Assembly: GCA_003344405.1 (NCBI GenBank)
Contig: NOWV01000011.1
Location: forward strand, 372,001-436,000
Source of the DNA: Trichoplax sp. H2
Lineage: Eukaryota; Placozoa; Uniplacotomia; Trichoplacea
Direction: 5' to 3'
DNA: 64,000 nt
The position numbers and the translations under genes were made by a program. Below, piece by piece: positions 52,031 through 64,000 of the stretch. Under the pieces are notes generated by a model. It was not told the origin of the DNA and searched no databases. It saw nothing but the letters and a program-made list of their open reading frames with translations. Numbering within the stretch: position 1 is the first letter of the stretch; the number at the start of each line of letters is the position of its first letter.

Positions 52031-55000
52031 CCCTGTATGGATTGGTATACTATCTATAAATGCCAAAAACTGATAAACCAGTACCGCTTATCATTTGTGA
52101 TTACGATACGGAAAAGCAATGCTAATTCGGTAGTTTTATTCCTTGGTATGTTTACTAGAAGATATTTATTCGGGTGATTTATGGTGAATATGGAATGATA
52201 AATTTTTAAAAATCTTCTAATGTATTTCTTCGCAAGATGATCGTCCAAATAAATGATTATTTAAACTTAGAGACCTGAGTACTAAGTGAATTTAACACAA
52301 TGTAAATCAGCATGGTAATTTAACGAGTTTAGGTTTGTAAATTTTAACATCTGCTAAGCAGTTCGTGCATGTGGTACAGAGCTGATACTTACTACCATTG
52401 TAAGTCTATCATGAAGTTAATAAATTCGTTTAAATCGACTTATTTGTACTTGTTACATTACATTGTAATTTCAATTATTAATCATGGCTAAAAGGAATGC
52501 AATGGAATATTAGAAGGAGGGGCAACATATGCAATTATACATTTGTTTGAAGGGAAATTTGATACCAAGTAACATGAGCCAGTTATAGATGCAGTACCCA
52601 TTGATTTATATTTCAAGAAGCGCACAAGTTTTTAGTGATATTGCTGATATTACAAAGATTTTACGACTTTTGTTAAAGATGCAATAATAATATTGGCAAA
52701 ATTTACAATATAGGAAATTGAATATATACATCAGAGTAGCACGGAAGATGACGAGTTATCATAGTACCGCATGCTTGTAAACCCCCTAATTGCAATTGAC
52801 TGTAGCTATATTCTAATCATGCTGATGATATTTCGGCGGAGAGATTTATCAGAATTAGCTAATTGTAATAGTTAAAGAAATTTTTAAATTTTCTTTTTGA
52901 GTCTGCAACTAGAAATTGAATATCAGATAAATTGTTTTAATTCTCCAGACTTAATTGACAGTATTCTTATTCTTTAAGGGGTGAAAGATTTTAATAATTT
53001 GTATTATACATACGCATAAAAGTATAGTGACTATACTAGGAAGTATTTTCCCTCCTATAATCTTTATGATACTATCTTGTCATCATAAAAGCTGCCGTAT
53101 AAAATTTACTTACATGTAAGCAGCATATCTATTTATTTATTTATTAAATGTCTTCCAGAGTTTGGGAGGGTATACTGCGTTTAATATTTAATTTATAGAA
53201 TGAGAAGCTAATGATTAAACAAAAGAGATTTACTTCTCAAAAATGCTGCTATATTAACCTATAATGTTAAAAGATGCTTAGGTACGATACAATACTGATT
53301 GGCTATCACGATGGTACATAGCAGAAGCTGAAATGTGGACCCTTATAATTATTGAATGAGTTGCTTAACTTTACTAAGAAATAGTTTTTACGTAGCCATT
53401 AGTATCCTAATGTTTTACGATACCATGTGGTGTTAATGCTTATTATGAGCATAGTTAGAGAATATTTGCTAGATAAATATCATCCTAGTAGACAAAGTTA
53501 ACTTAAAAGATCTCAAAGGATGAGTAATATTAAATCATAGGCATAAGCGATATGGAATCTAATTCAATTTCTACGTAGTTAACAATGTTGTAGCCGCTGG
53601 AATTTCGATTTCTTTTAGCAGAGAATTAATTTGGTATACATTTCTATTAATTAGATACAAATATGCTGGCATATAAGATTGTATTAGAGATACTATTATA
53701 AAACTTATTCTTGTAACTTATATAATAAAAGGATTATTGCATTTCAACAAATTTTCGTTTAGAATTGTTATATGATCATATCAGTATCTATTCTATTTAC
53801 GACAAACTCAAGATGTTATATCCGTTTATTTGAATAAGTAATTTATTAACTGCAATAGAGGTATTAATATACTTTAGGGTATCTACAAGGGTGTTGTAAT
53901 CATTGTGTACCGCCATTTCTTTGTTTTATAGATCGAGGTTACTATATCGTGTATTTAATACCAGATAGATTGAATTTTAGAGTGCATTAAATGTTTGTAT
54001 ATCAAAGATTTACAGACATAAGTATCATGAACTTCAATTTATTTATATTATACGTGAAGGCTCGAAATTATTGCAAGTAAGGCCATCTACTCGATGGATT
54101 TAAATATCCGTACATTATCCGAGCTTTACTTGCAAGTATGACAGATTACAAAACATTTAGCTGATTTCAGGTCTCGATCACGCTAGCTATTTAGTGTTTC
54201 AGCCTCATTTTCATTGAATTTTATTTTATAACAAAATCTGTAAGAAAACTTTGAGTTATGATCTCTCTAACTATTACTAGGCGACGATAGAAATACAGCA
54301 AATAGGATCAGATATACGGCATTCATTCATGACGTATGTTCTTATCATAATATATATTATTAATGGCATAGTTTCTATTGCCATTAAAGTAGGTTATTGA
54401 AGAGTTTACATTTTGTACAAGAAAATTTTAACCGTGCACTTCGTATAAGCAATGTGTAACCGATTTATTTCTACAAGGGATGGTGTACAAGTGCTGCCAG
54501 TGCGCATATAATTGACCACAGGAAAGAAGATAAGCTGTTTAATTAAGCGAGTGCATAAACTAGTTCATGCCAGAATGATTTAGTGATATTTGGACCTGTT
54601 TTCATACACTGAGTACCTCATAAAGTAGTACCGCATACAATTTTGACGGTACTACCTTTCTTTCCATCAATAACGGAGGAAAGCTCGGCATAGAGATTTG
54701 GTTAATACAGTGAAGAAGTCTGTATGCTGTAGAACATTGCTAAACAATTTAAGTTAGCTTATAGCTAAAGTATGATACGATTCGTAAAAAGAATGTAATT
54801 TAATTCTTATTACATTTGCTTATTACCTGAATAATCAGTCTAAAAACTAAAGATCTTTGAATTAAGATAACTAGCACTAATACATATGCTTACAAAGGTT
54901 AAATTTGATTTCAAATTATGAATGTGCGCATTATTGATTAAATGGTTCTATTGATTGAAAAAATCTTGTTTTGGTACACTCCAAGCCAGAGATAACTAAA

Positions 55001-57689
55001 AGAGAGAGAGACAATATTAACTGATTTCATGATATTATGAGAGCTCTACATCGATCGCTCTCTGAATAGTATACACACGGTCCTATGATTTATGAGCATG
55101 GCTCCTGAAAATTTTAGTTCATTTTCCTAGTATCGAATTAAAATGAATATGTATGTACATGATTTGACAGATATTAATATTGAAATTCTAGTGAATTATA
55201 TGCTGTTAAAAACTATTTAGCACCAGGATTTTTGCTATGTATCCAACATCGATATGTAAGTGCTTTTAGCTGAGAGCTGGAAATGAGAATATGTTGCCAC
55301 TGTTATCGCTGCTAATCTTGAATGAAAATCGAAAAAAATGGCTGTTTATAAGCTTTTTCATATGTTTTTAATGCTATAGGAACGAGAGAAATCTATATTA
55401 GTTGATTTATAGCCAAGTTACAATGTACTCTGTACCTAAATTGGTTATCTAATGAATAAGAAAGCTATTTTTATCTGTTAATAATCACGATAAACATATT
55501 TTTATTCTCGTTAAAAATTGTTGCGATATTTTATTGCATGGTTAAATACCGTAATTGAATGTGTACTGGTACTTCTCTATTGCTTTATCATTATTATGTA
55601 ATCAAATAGGAGAATTTCAAGATATTACAATGTAAAGATGAGGATAATGTTATCCTCTATCTTAGAAAGTAGTTATAAAATTGATTGAGGGCTAAGGTAT
55701 GCACGCTGTACACACGTAATAGACATAGTTATGATTTCATATCAATCTAGATATCTACATTTAATCTGTGTTGTAGTGTAGTAGAATGTTTTCGTTTTAG
55801 TCTTCTCATTATATTAAGACTAGTTGCCATTCAGAAGACGTTAACTAATTAGTAATTAATGAAAATCTATAAATATGATAATGTATAGATGAGTAAAGCG
55901 TAGCTAATTAATAACGCTTGGGTGAGTGATGTATAATAAGAAGTACTGATCAAGTATTTGTCGAGGATAATTTATAAACATCGATGACCTTTGAACGAGA
56001 GAACACAAATCTAGTGGTTTCTATTTATGAAATAGAATCAGTAAAGCTTTCATTTTTAAATAATTTTAAGATGATCAGTATATAAGATAAGTATTAATTG
56101 CAACATGTAAAGTAACGATGATGATCTAATCGATATATCATTTATTCTGGTAAATTTTGATCAATATTACTAATAACAGCAGTGCGTATGATATGAAAAA
56201 AGACGCTATAAATACATGTTATGTTAGTGCTCGTATATCTTCACGATTGTAATGCCAATAAAATTATTCTTACGAAGCTGAATATTTTCTTAAGCATAAT
56301 GTATATTCTTGTATTTTAAAGTTATCACAACGCGAATAGGACAGCAATTTCTCTCGGCTATTAGCTATTTCATCTGTTTTTACATCCAATTTAATTTATA
56401 GCTGGGTGTTGATAACAGGAATTGGAACAAGAATTTTATATTGCAAGCTATATTGAAGGAAGGATAACTAGATCATTGTAATGTGACTATTTTATCAATC
56501 TTCCTAACTCTTTGACATGCGATAAAATAATAATTACCATCTCTTGTTGGTATGGTTACTATCAAAGAAATTGATATTATTAATTAGTAATTGCCTATTT
56601 AGATAGTTTAAAGAAGTAATTATTAACAGTTATACATTAATATGAAATCAATTTAATATATTTTAAAACGAACTTCCGATCCTAATCATTGATAAAGTCA
56701 AGAGAAAAACATTCTATTCTTAGTCAAAGCCAGATATTAAAGTAAGCATTTGTTTAAACTGAACATTATAAGGAAATTAATTAATCATAAATATGCGAAT
56801 ATTGTTTGAATTGAATAGCTAGACAGAAAAATTGCAAATTGTAGAGAATATAAAATTGAGTAGAAAATGTTGACAATTGCAATTATGTGAATATCATCCT
56901 ACTCGTTTTGTGCGATGAAATTAATTTTTTAAATTGATGCCAAGATTTAGTCATCATATTATATTATAGTAGGAGCACAAGTTAGGATGACGTCGGCAAA
57001 GTTTATAAAGTTGATAGATTCAAGAATCAGTTAAAATTGCAAAATAAGCAGTATATGAATATTTTCTCTGGCATATTATTTAATGAAGATATCCACGAGT
57101 ATACAAGTAAACATAGAGTGAACATAGAATCAAGCGTTCTTTAGTATATGACTTGTTAAAAGGCAGCGAGTTGAAATATGCATTTAAAGCTGAATTATGT
57201 TTAATCTAAATATTAACGTTTTATGTGTTAGTGTCAAAGTGAAATCTTAAATGCACATCACAGGATATTTATTGTACCAAACTATTTGGATATTGTCTAC
57301 CAAAGGAGAAAAATAAAATTGATTCCTACTACCTCCTGATCGTGAATCAGTATTGAGTAGACCTTGCACGATGGTCAAATCTTTCCATTTTGCAGGATGA
57401 ATCATTATTTTACTCCTATTTGATATTCTTTTAATTTGATTCTCATCTTTTACCTTTAATTTAATTTACTCTTCGTATCGCCTTATTTGATTTCAAATAT
57501 GCAGTTAGTATTATATTATTATGGTCTGTAGTTATATATCGGAATATATAGTGGGATAATGTGCAGACACAGCAGTCGGCGGTATCCATTGCGCTCCTTG
57601 TTAGTCCGTGTGCACCAAACACTAGTAGCCCAATTTAGCAACAGTCCTAGCTTATCCGATCGTACAGTAATAGAACGATTGTCTGGCAT

Positions 57690-57695
57690 TTTATT
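57690..57695 (-). terminator. Poly(A) signal of the PTB gene
   Basis: AATAAA on the minus strand, 38 nt after the PTB stop codon. It falls within the small open frame 57519-57716, which argues that this frame is not translated. Confidence 0.45.
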
Positions 57696-57732
57696 TTCGT
57701 CTTTTGAATGCTCCATTTAATTTCAACTCTGA

Positions 57733-58332
57733 TCAAGCCTTTGATAATAGGCAATCCCCTTCATCTCCACTTGAAAATTCTGTACTGATGGTTTGGTTGA
57801 GCAAACGTTTAGTATACGATTGTGTCGTAATTTGTAGAAATCGATATGCTATCCTTTCAGCTTGAGAGTTTTTATTGCAGTATAAAGCATGGCATACTAA
57901 AACTTCCGTATTATTAGTGTCGGTACTTTTATTACGGTCTGGCTGCCTTTGATTAGCTTGTCTTCTAACAGTAGGCGTTAAAGATTTCTTACAAATGAAG
58001 GCAAATACTTTGTTGTGCTTGCCACTAGCAGCTTTGTAATGTAATAGTGTGTTAACTGGTACAGTGATATTGCGGCTGCCTCGATCTAAAGACATGACAA
58101 CCCTATTTGAATTAACAGTTAATCGGCAACGACTTAAATTACTAAAATCTGCTTTACTAAATGATGCCAATAATTCTTCAACGGTGCGATCAATATCAAT
58201 ACAATGATCACGTACCGAGTTTTGAACTTGGCAACAACCAATATAGCGTAGATTAAAATCGTTCGATGGTTCAGGTAAGTCCACTGATTTGGATTTGGAT
58301 CGTGATAAATTGAAAGAGTAATTGCCGTTCAT
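57733..58332 (-). CDS. Single PTB/PID-domain adaptor protein
   Basis: Intronless, 199 residues. A phosphotyrosine-binding fold covers most of the protein: first strand NDFNLRYIGCCQV (24-36), a helix with CIDIDRTVEELLASF (44-58), strands CRLTVNSNRVVMSL (69-82) and ITVPVNTLLHYKAA (89-102), then NKVFAFICKK (107-116), LVCHALYC (145-152) and a long C-terminal helix around ERIAYRFLQITTQSYTKRL (159-177). The LRYIG, FAFIC and CHA-type blocks match Numb/LDLRAP1/FAM43-type PTB domains, which bind NPxY tails of membrane proteins in the cytoplasm. Between residues 117 and 142 there is a polar, Arg/Asn-rich insertion before strand 7. No second domain is present, only a short acidic tail. The frame is open to 58485 without an ATG, so I chose the ATG at 58332, which puts the PTB domain near the N-terminus. 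I cannot assign it to one named family. Confidence 0.8.
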   Translation of the reverse strand: MNGNYSFNLSRSKSKSVDLPEPSNDFNLRYIGCCQVQNSVRDHCIDIDRTVEELLASFSKADFSNLSRCRLTVNSNRVVMSLDRGSRNITVPVNTLLHYKAASGKHNKVFAFICKKSLTPTVRRQANQRQPDRNKSTDTNNTEVLVCHALYCNKNSQAERIAYRFLQITTQSYTKRLLNQTISTEFSSGDEGDCLLSKA

Positions 58333-59379
58333 TTTTAGAATTTGAAAAAAACTTTTGCAAGAGATTATTTCACTTATCGAGGCGGAAAATTTATGGTTTA
58401 ATTTGAGCAATAAGTTGGTAAGATCAATACCATAGAACAAAGTATAATTATGCGGAGATAAGAAATCCACAAAGACGATAATGGCTTATTGATCGAAAGC
58501 TTTTTATAACATTCCTATCTACTTGAGAAGTAGTTTACTTCTATAAGGCATAAAACGAATTTACCGATCAGCCAATTTACTTTTTTATTAATTGCTTCTT
58601 TGCTGGATAATTTTTCTTGCGAAGACTTTAAGTGTAGGCTTTAAAAGATACCTTTCCTCTCTTTGCCTTCAAATTTTTCTTGGTTGTACATAAAATAAAA
58701 ACATGAATGTTTTAGGAAGATGTCGGAAAATACTAACCGAAGTGAAATTAATTCAATTCTATTTGAATTCGAGGTATTCACTAAAGCGGCGATCCCTTAT
58801 ATTATACCACGATCAGAAAGTCGAGGAAATAAGCTGAGAATTAATTATCGGTGATATGTTGATTGGAGTGTTAAACCTTAAAAGGGCTTGTCAAGATAAG
58901 AAGGCGACTGAAGAGTTGCGTTTAAGGAGAGCGACAATAAAGCGATTCTTGTATAATAGGTATAGAATAGGGTAAATAAAATGGACCCATCAATAGCTGT
59001 CGTCATCAGTTGATTGCAATTAGATCAATAATTCGATAATATTGATTTTGTTGGCAAGTCTCTTTTTCTGACTGGCTATCGAGTTCTTGATAGTGACAAT
59101 AAATTTAGATGATGACAATAAATAATTGAACATATTCAGAAATTGATTGTTGTTCCTTTATTGAATGTGGAGATAATTCATTTAGTAATTAAATAGGAAT
59201 TTCTCTCTACCTAGTTTACCTTTATTGTTAAAATTAAATAGTCTTATCTATCTAGTTTCTATTGGTTATGATAAATAAATAACCAAGGATGAAAAGGAAC
59301 CAAGAATTGTAACTAAGAATATTCAATATCGATTTTAATTTTCAACGGCATTGGAATCAACCTAAACGAGTTGTATAAG
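58333..59379. other. Intergenic spacer
   Basis: About 1 kb upstream of the PTB gene and of the candidate gene start at 59380, so it may be a shared divergent promoter. AT-rich; no clear TATA box or exon seen. Confidence 0.4.
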
Positions 59380-59530
59380 ATGGCGGAGGGTAAAACAACT
59401 GATTACCTGTAGATTATTTTAACGTTTATCCTATGTTACCCAAAAGTAATATTATAGGTCTTGAACGGAGAAATAGATTGAATGTTGCACTTGCACTAGA
59501 AACGATAAACAATAACATTACCAAAGAGAG
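59380..59530 (+). CDS. Candidate gene start, two exons, unidentified
   Basis: ATG GCG GAG G (59380-59389) is followed by GTAAAA and a 68-nt intron ending TATAG. The next exon, 59458-59530, ends AGAG|GTAAGT. The joined frame starts MAEGLERRNRLNVALALE and continues with TINNNITKE, a charged helix-forming sequence with no stop. Splice signals, intron length and phase (1 then 2) are all normal for this genome. I do not recognise the family and could not find further exons in the following 3.8 kb, so either the introns are long or the call is wrong. Confidence 0.35.
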
Positions 59531-59599
59531 GTAAGTCTATTTGGTATCCAATTGTAGCTGTCAATATTGATAGGCCAATTTTTTACGTAAATAATGTGT

Positions 59600-59870
59600 A
59601 ATCAATCATGATCATAACATTAACTTTATGATAATTTTAACTGATATAGAGCACTGCTGATGATCACGGTAAAACTCGTCTATTCACTTACTGATGCCAA
59701 TATTCATGGATAGGGAAATTTTACAATTGTACTGCTCTCGATGAAATAAAGTTGTTAAGCTAATTATCTGAAATCAACCATAGCCATAATGTTAACTTCA
59801 TGATAAATTTGACTGGCATAAAATACTGCTGATAGTCATAATAAAATTTCGTTTAGAGACTGATATGATC
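59600..59870. repeat. Diverged tandem duplication, period about 172 bp
   Basis: AATCA(A/C)(T/C)CAT.(A/G)(T/C)CATAA followed by TTAACTT.ATGATAA and A(A/C)TGCTGAT.(A/G)TCA appears from 59600 and again from 59772. It lies just downstream of the candidate gene start. Confidence 0.7.
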
Positions 59871-60292
59871 AACCCATCGAAGACAGTAAGCGTAAAACAG
59901 GTGCGTCATTGTATCAGCTTTGATAGATGCTTAACGACTACGTTATATAGTAGTTTGAAACTGGTAATAAATTCATCCACCCTACACAGAAGATATTAAT
60001 CAAGATTCAGTAACCCATTAGAATAAGGATCGCCTGCAAGAAAGTGATTCCTTGCCCAAATACTATTTTAACAAGAGATACGATTATATTACTTTGCTTA
60101 AAATTATGACCCACTTCTAAGTATTCGAATTTACTTTAAACTTGGACGTAACTGGCGAAACTTTATAAGCAATTTATCATTTCGATTAGCTTAGAACATG
60201 AAGTGTTACAATAATATACGAAAAAGTTTTGTAGGCTACGTATTATTCCTCTAAAGCGTGTAATCTTGATTAGTATAGATTCTTATTTTTTT

Positions 60293-60303
60293 GGGGGGGG
60301 GGG
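60293..60303 (+). repeat. Poly-G run of 11
   Basis: Eleven consecutive G residues after a T run. This is conspicuous in such AT-rich DNA; it could be a real homopolymer or an assembly or sequencing weak point. Confidence 0.9.
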
Positions 60304-62385
60304 AATTAGACAATAAAATCTTTTTGTATTTCATTACTACTGCGTGTCATGTGGCGGTTTCATGTCAATAATTTCTAATTTTAGAATATTTTAATTATTG
60401 GACCCAAATATACCCAAAACGATAGTCAAAAATATAACAAAATTGTTATAGCAATAGGTAACAACATATTAAATCCAATTTATTGGGAACGTAACCATGG
60501 TTATCTTTTTGTAGCCATTATAAGCGTATAGAATTATACCACGATAAATATATAAAATTTGTATTTACTGTTTGGATTATTATTGATATGATTAATTAAA
60601 TAATTTCACCTTGTAATTATTTTTCATCTTAATCAAGAGCAAATGTTGGCATAATTGAACCCAAATTTATTTGATATTAACAATAATTTGATAGGTATCG
60701 ATCGATTCCAATATATTAGCATAAGATACCATAAAGAGTGGGGTATATTTATTTGCAGCAATGATTAAAAATGGAAGCAACAACTAAGAGCCCCCTAAGT
60801 AAATGTAAAAGTTTCCTCTAAAATAAGTTGCCGCTCGAAATGGACAATAATTCTATAAGTGTCGATATCTGCAAGTGAATAGGTTCTACATCATTCATTA
60901 TGGGTAGTGTAATAAGTAATAACGATTTGTCAATCTCTTACTTTTACCACTTAGTATTATGGCTAGTGCAAGGTGAAAACAACTACGCATTGATCATGAT
61001 GATATTTAAAATTACCGCTAAGACAACAAAAATTAAATTAAAATATGATTGTACGTAAATCAATAGAATCACTTAATATTCCTTGACGTTATGAATATTG
61101 ACATCTGATACGTTGTTATTATTATCATGATTAAAATAGATTAATGACGACATCATTGATGTACTTTTGGACGTTAAAATTAGCCATCCTCTAGTTTACA
61201 ATGCAGTCCTTGTAAACATATGGACGTTTATATACACCTTTTTGTGCACGCACAGAAGTATAAGTAATTATTACTTTATATATTATTAGCGGTTAATTAG
61301 TGCTATGAGGATAGATAAGTTTGTACTAGTTAGGATGATTTAAGTGCTGATTGAAAAAAATTAGTGATTACTGTATTCTATCTACTGATCCAAGGATGCT
61401 AGCGCATCATTTCTGTAAAATGAATCACGATTTTGTCATTGATAAATTTTATTGGGCTGCATGATGATAATGATTAAATAATGCTCAAAATTTATCCTAT
61501 CAATGCAATCGGTAATTGTATTGCAAAATTTGCAAGTTTGACCCAGATACTACTAACATTATTTACTAATTTTCCAAGTTGAGAAATTTTTCTATCGTAC
61601 GTGTCTTTAAAAGAATAGAAAGTAAATAGCGGTGATCACTATAGTAATTAATTTTCCTAAACTGACAAATAAGGAGGCAATTCTTTTTACTGACCTCTAG
61701 CCATGACCATAACTATGGTTGTTTATAAAGGTAGTTTCTACTGTATTATTTCAATGTAACCACCAAGACTACTGTCTGCATATAGTAACAGCATTCGGTA
61801 GAAGAAAAATATAATAACAGAGGACTTGCTTATTTTTTATTCCTCTATAGTCTAATGAGTTGATCTTTTAACAAAATAGACTTATTGAAGATATTGATTC
61901 ACTAATGGCGGCAATAATGATAGGGATATAACATTTTATTCCTGACGACATTTTAAAGACGTCAAAGTTGACGATTACAATCTATCCAGTTACATTAGAA
62001 TTGTTTTTAGCAGACTGATGACCGCAATTTCTTCTGTATAAGTAAATTGATTTTTAATTCGATCAATTTATAGAAAACAGTGCTAATAATGTGATTGAAA
62101 TTTAGTAAATAACAATCCTATCAAATTATTTGCATCTATTAAAAGTAGCCATTGATGAAATCGTAAATTAAAATACTACTTCGATCTATCGGTTTAATAT
62201 CTAATGTCTCTAATTCAAACTATTGACTCTATTTTACTAATATTATTCCACAAAGGGTAGCAACGGGTTTGGAACAGATAAAATGTAGTACACAATACGG
62301 ACAATTATAGGAAATTTTAAATCATGTTAAAGAGTACCGTATCTATTGGCATCTGTTTCTTTTGCATGCATTAATCGAAATGATA

Positions 62386-62532
62386 TATCAGTCGGCCATA
62401 ATATGTTTCGAAAGCAGCTGTCCACGTTAAAGTACTCTTTCTAATGCAAAAGTGATCAGGAATTAGTCGGCTATAATTTGTTTTGAAGGCGTCTTTCCAC
62501 ATTAAATTGCTCTTTCTAACGCGGAAATGATT
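62386..62532. repeat. Tandem duplication, period about 76 bp
   Basis: AGTCGGC(C/T)ATAAT.TGTTT plus (C/T)GAA.GC, TCCAC(G/A)TTAAA and CTCTTTCTAA occurs at about 62390-62455 and again at 62466-62530 with roughly one mismatch in six. Non-coding by eye. Confidence 0.8.
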
Positions 62533-63383
62533 TCATTAACGATGAATGTACATAATGTTACACCGGAAAAACTACCCTACTAAGTTTATAGTTTGCTATA
62601 GTGGAAGATACTCAAAGCTCATGAATGAAACGTAGCTATTATATCCTTAAGTATTCTCTCGCCTAAGATTAATGATTTCTTGATTTCGTGCAAAATTTAG
62701 CATTCTTCTAGGTTACTAGTAAAGTTCCCGTTCAAATTATTTGAAGGGATATATATTCTACACAAAGCAAGACATTAAAAGGAAATTCACAGCCAGATTA
62801 TCTTACTACTGTATATATATGCTTCCTCTAAGGGGTTACAAGGTCAAAAATATTCTTTATACTTAAATGATTACTATTTCGTTGATATCTCTAATTTCAG
62901 TTTTATTGCCACAATAGAATCTTGCTTTCTTATGTAATCTATTCCTATCTTACTACCAAGGATATGAGTGTAAGTCCTAGCATGATTTTATATCTAGATT
63001 GTAGCAGCTACAGGTTTTTGATTCTTTTTTAAATCCTACTTCAACCCAAAGTAGTTAATCTAGTGCTAGATTACCAAATTTAAGCTATTTGCGAATTTAA
63101 TTACTTTATGATCATTACGTACTCCGTATTTATTAGACAAATTTAGATCTTTTAGACTTGACAAAGATGATTTTCTTACTTTGTTCAAGCAATTACCATT
63201 CATTGACTAGCGTTGCTTCGTAGTCCTAAGTTGAAAGAATTACTTACATTTCATAAATGATGATAACATGTGTAAAATGGCTGATTTAAGGTGGTGGCAA
63301 TTTTCATCAACACCCTGCTCGAAGACATTTTAAGCAATTAAATTAATTTTGTTGGTTTAGTTGATGTTGCTGTTCTCGCTTAG

Positions 63384-63841
63384 GGCCCTCGATATGAAAT
63401 GCTGTATATGCTTGCATCAAGAAGAGAAAGAGTATTTTATGAGTTGCAAAGTGACGGAAATTCCTCAATTTGTTTTACTAAATATATCCGTATATGGGTA
63501 AGATAGTATTTGTCTCTATGCCGCTCTCAATAGTTCTTTTCAGTTGCGAGAATGGACTTTCATTTATATTGACACCTTAAGATACACAGTGACATGGGAA
63601 CAGACCTATATTACCATGTTGCATTCGAAAACCTGTATTTCTTCCAATGCCTCGAAGTAAATTTAATCTCGAAAATAGAAAGGGAAATTCTGGTAGGCCT
63701 TCAAGATTTTAGGACATTCAGGTTGGTAATTTAGTAGAAAGAGAACTTGTAAGGGGTTATGTAATAGTAAATTATAAAACGGTTACGATATTTACTGGTC
63801 TCTTTGAAGATTCAAATCGTGATGCATTACCTTATTTATGA
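63384..63841 (+). CDS. Candidate coding exons of an unidentified gene
   Basis: Three open segments have acceptor-like starts. 63384-63497 (38 codons, phase 0, ends TGG|GTAAGA) contains YEMLYMLASRRERVFYELQS. 63544-63660 follows TTTTCAG and ends in TAA, with LREWTFIYIDTLRY. 63722-63841 follows CATTCAG and ends in TGA, with VGNLVERELVRGYVIV. The first two join in frame; the third would replace the second or belong to another transcript. The first segment is also open in a second frame (CCICLHQEEKEY). No family is recognised and no upstream exon was found, so this could be chance in a slightly less AT-rich patch. Confidence 0.25.
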
Positions 63842-63921
63842 TTGTAATGACTTTTAAATTGGCATTCTGATAACGGAAAATTTTGCGCAATCAGGCATAA
63901 ATTCTCTAGGAGTTTTGCAAA

Positions 63922-63942
63922 ATGGCTGACCCCTTAGTACGG
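63922..63942 (+). CDS. Possible first exon of tubulin cofactor A (partial)
   Basis: AAAATGGCTGACC gives MADPLVR, with GTGAAT directly after the CGG codon. Human tubulin-specific chaperone A begins MADPRVRQ. If real, the rest of the gene lies beyond the window. Seven residues are too few for a firm call. Confidence 0.25.
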
Positions 63943-64000
63943 GTGAATTAATTTTTTAAGTTATCCTAAATCTGAGATGTAAGAGTAGAACTGGATGTTC

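Larger units (their letters stand above)
50325..57732. other. AT-rich intergenic region, no gene seen
   Basis: About 7.4 kb between the homeobox stop codon and the PTB gene. The only structured elements noticed are a TATATC/TATATA microsatellite at 52002-52030 and ordinary AT-rich runs. Open frames 51845-52066 and 52054-52248 (minus) overlap each other and lack motifs. Confidence 0.5.

Noticed and set aside
57519-57716. 65-codon ATG open frame just after the PTB gene (minus)
   Set aside because: An AATAAA signal for the PTB transcript lies inside it and it has no family motif; most likely 3' flank.
61691-61731. Small exon-like segment CTCTAG...AAAG|GTAGTT
   Set aside because: Its phase does not fit the candidate gene starting at 59380 and 30 nt is too short to judge.

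Overview
The window looks like nuclear DNA of an animal: strongly AT-rich, genes broken by short GT-AG introns, and proteins that all belong to metazoan families. Intron-rich but compact genes, very low GC and an octapeptide-bearing paired-class homeobox gene fit an early-branching animal, most likely a placozoan (Trichoplax/Hoilungia-like). That placement is inferred from general features, not proven. No bacterial operon, rRNA, tRNA, CRISPR array or viral gene was seen.

Left part (0-15 kb), the gene-dense block. A MIS12 kinetochore protein gene lies on the minus strand (947-2888). It is followed by about 3 kb filled with self-complementary GTAC/CAGTA-type repeats, then a 20-exon importin-alpha gene of the KPNA3/KPNA4 type on the plus strand (6259-10982; the first coding exon was not located). 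Converging on it from the minus strand is COPS6, subunit 6 of the COP9 signalosome (11778-14487, 11 exons). A second repeat cluster with a hairpin resembling a DNA-transposon end sits upstream of COPS6 (14.68-15.30 kb).

Middle (15-43 kb). The only certain gene is an intronless TENT5 (FAM46) poly(A) polymerase on the plus strand (23227-24471), ending in a very short 3' UTR. On either side are long AT-rich stretches with several degenerate tandem duplications. The 19 kb between TENT5 and the homeobox gene holds no exon chain I can support.

Right part (43-64 kb). A four-exon paired-like homeobox gene (43420-50324, plus strand) was rebuilt from an octapeptide exon, an exon with homeodomain residues 1-46, an exon with residues 47-60, and a C-terminal exon. 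An intronless single-PTB-domain protein lies on the minus strand (57733-58332). The last 5 kb holds fragments of possible genes: a start with two exons at 59380-59530, coding-like exons at 63384-63841, and a possible tubulin cofactor A first exon at 63922.

The genes do not form one pathway. MIS12, importin-alpha and COPS6 are housekeeping cell-division, transport and protein-turnover genes packed together; the homeobox gene stands apart with large introns and a long empty upstream flank, as is common for developmental regulators. I found no convincing new biological system. The most unusual non-coding signals are the two GTAC-palindrome clusters upstream of MIS12 and COPS6.
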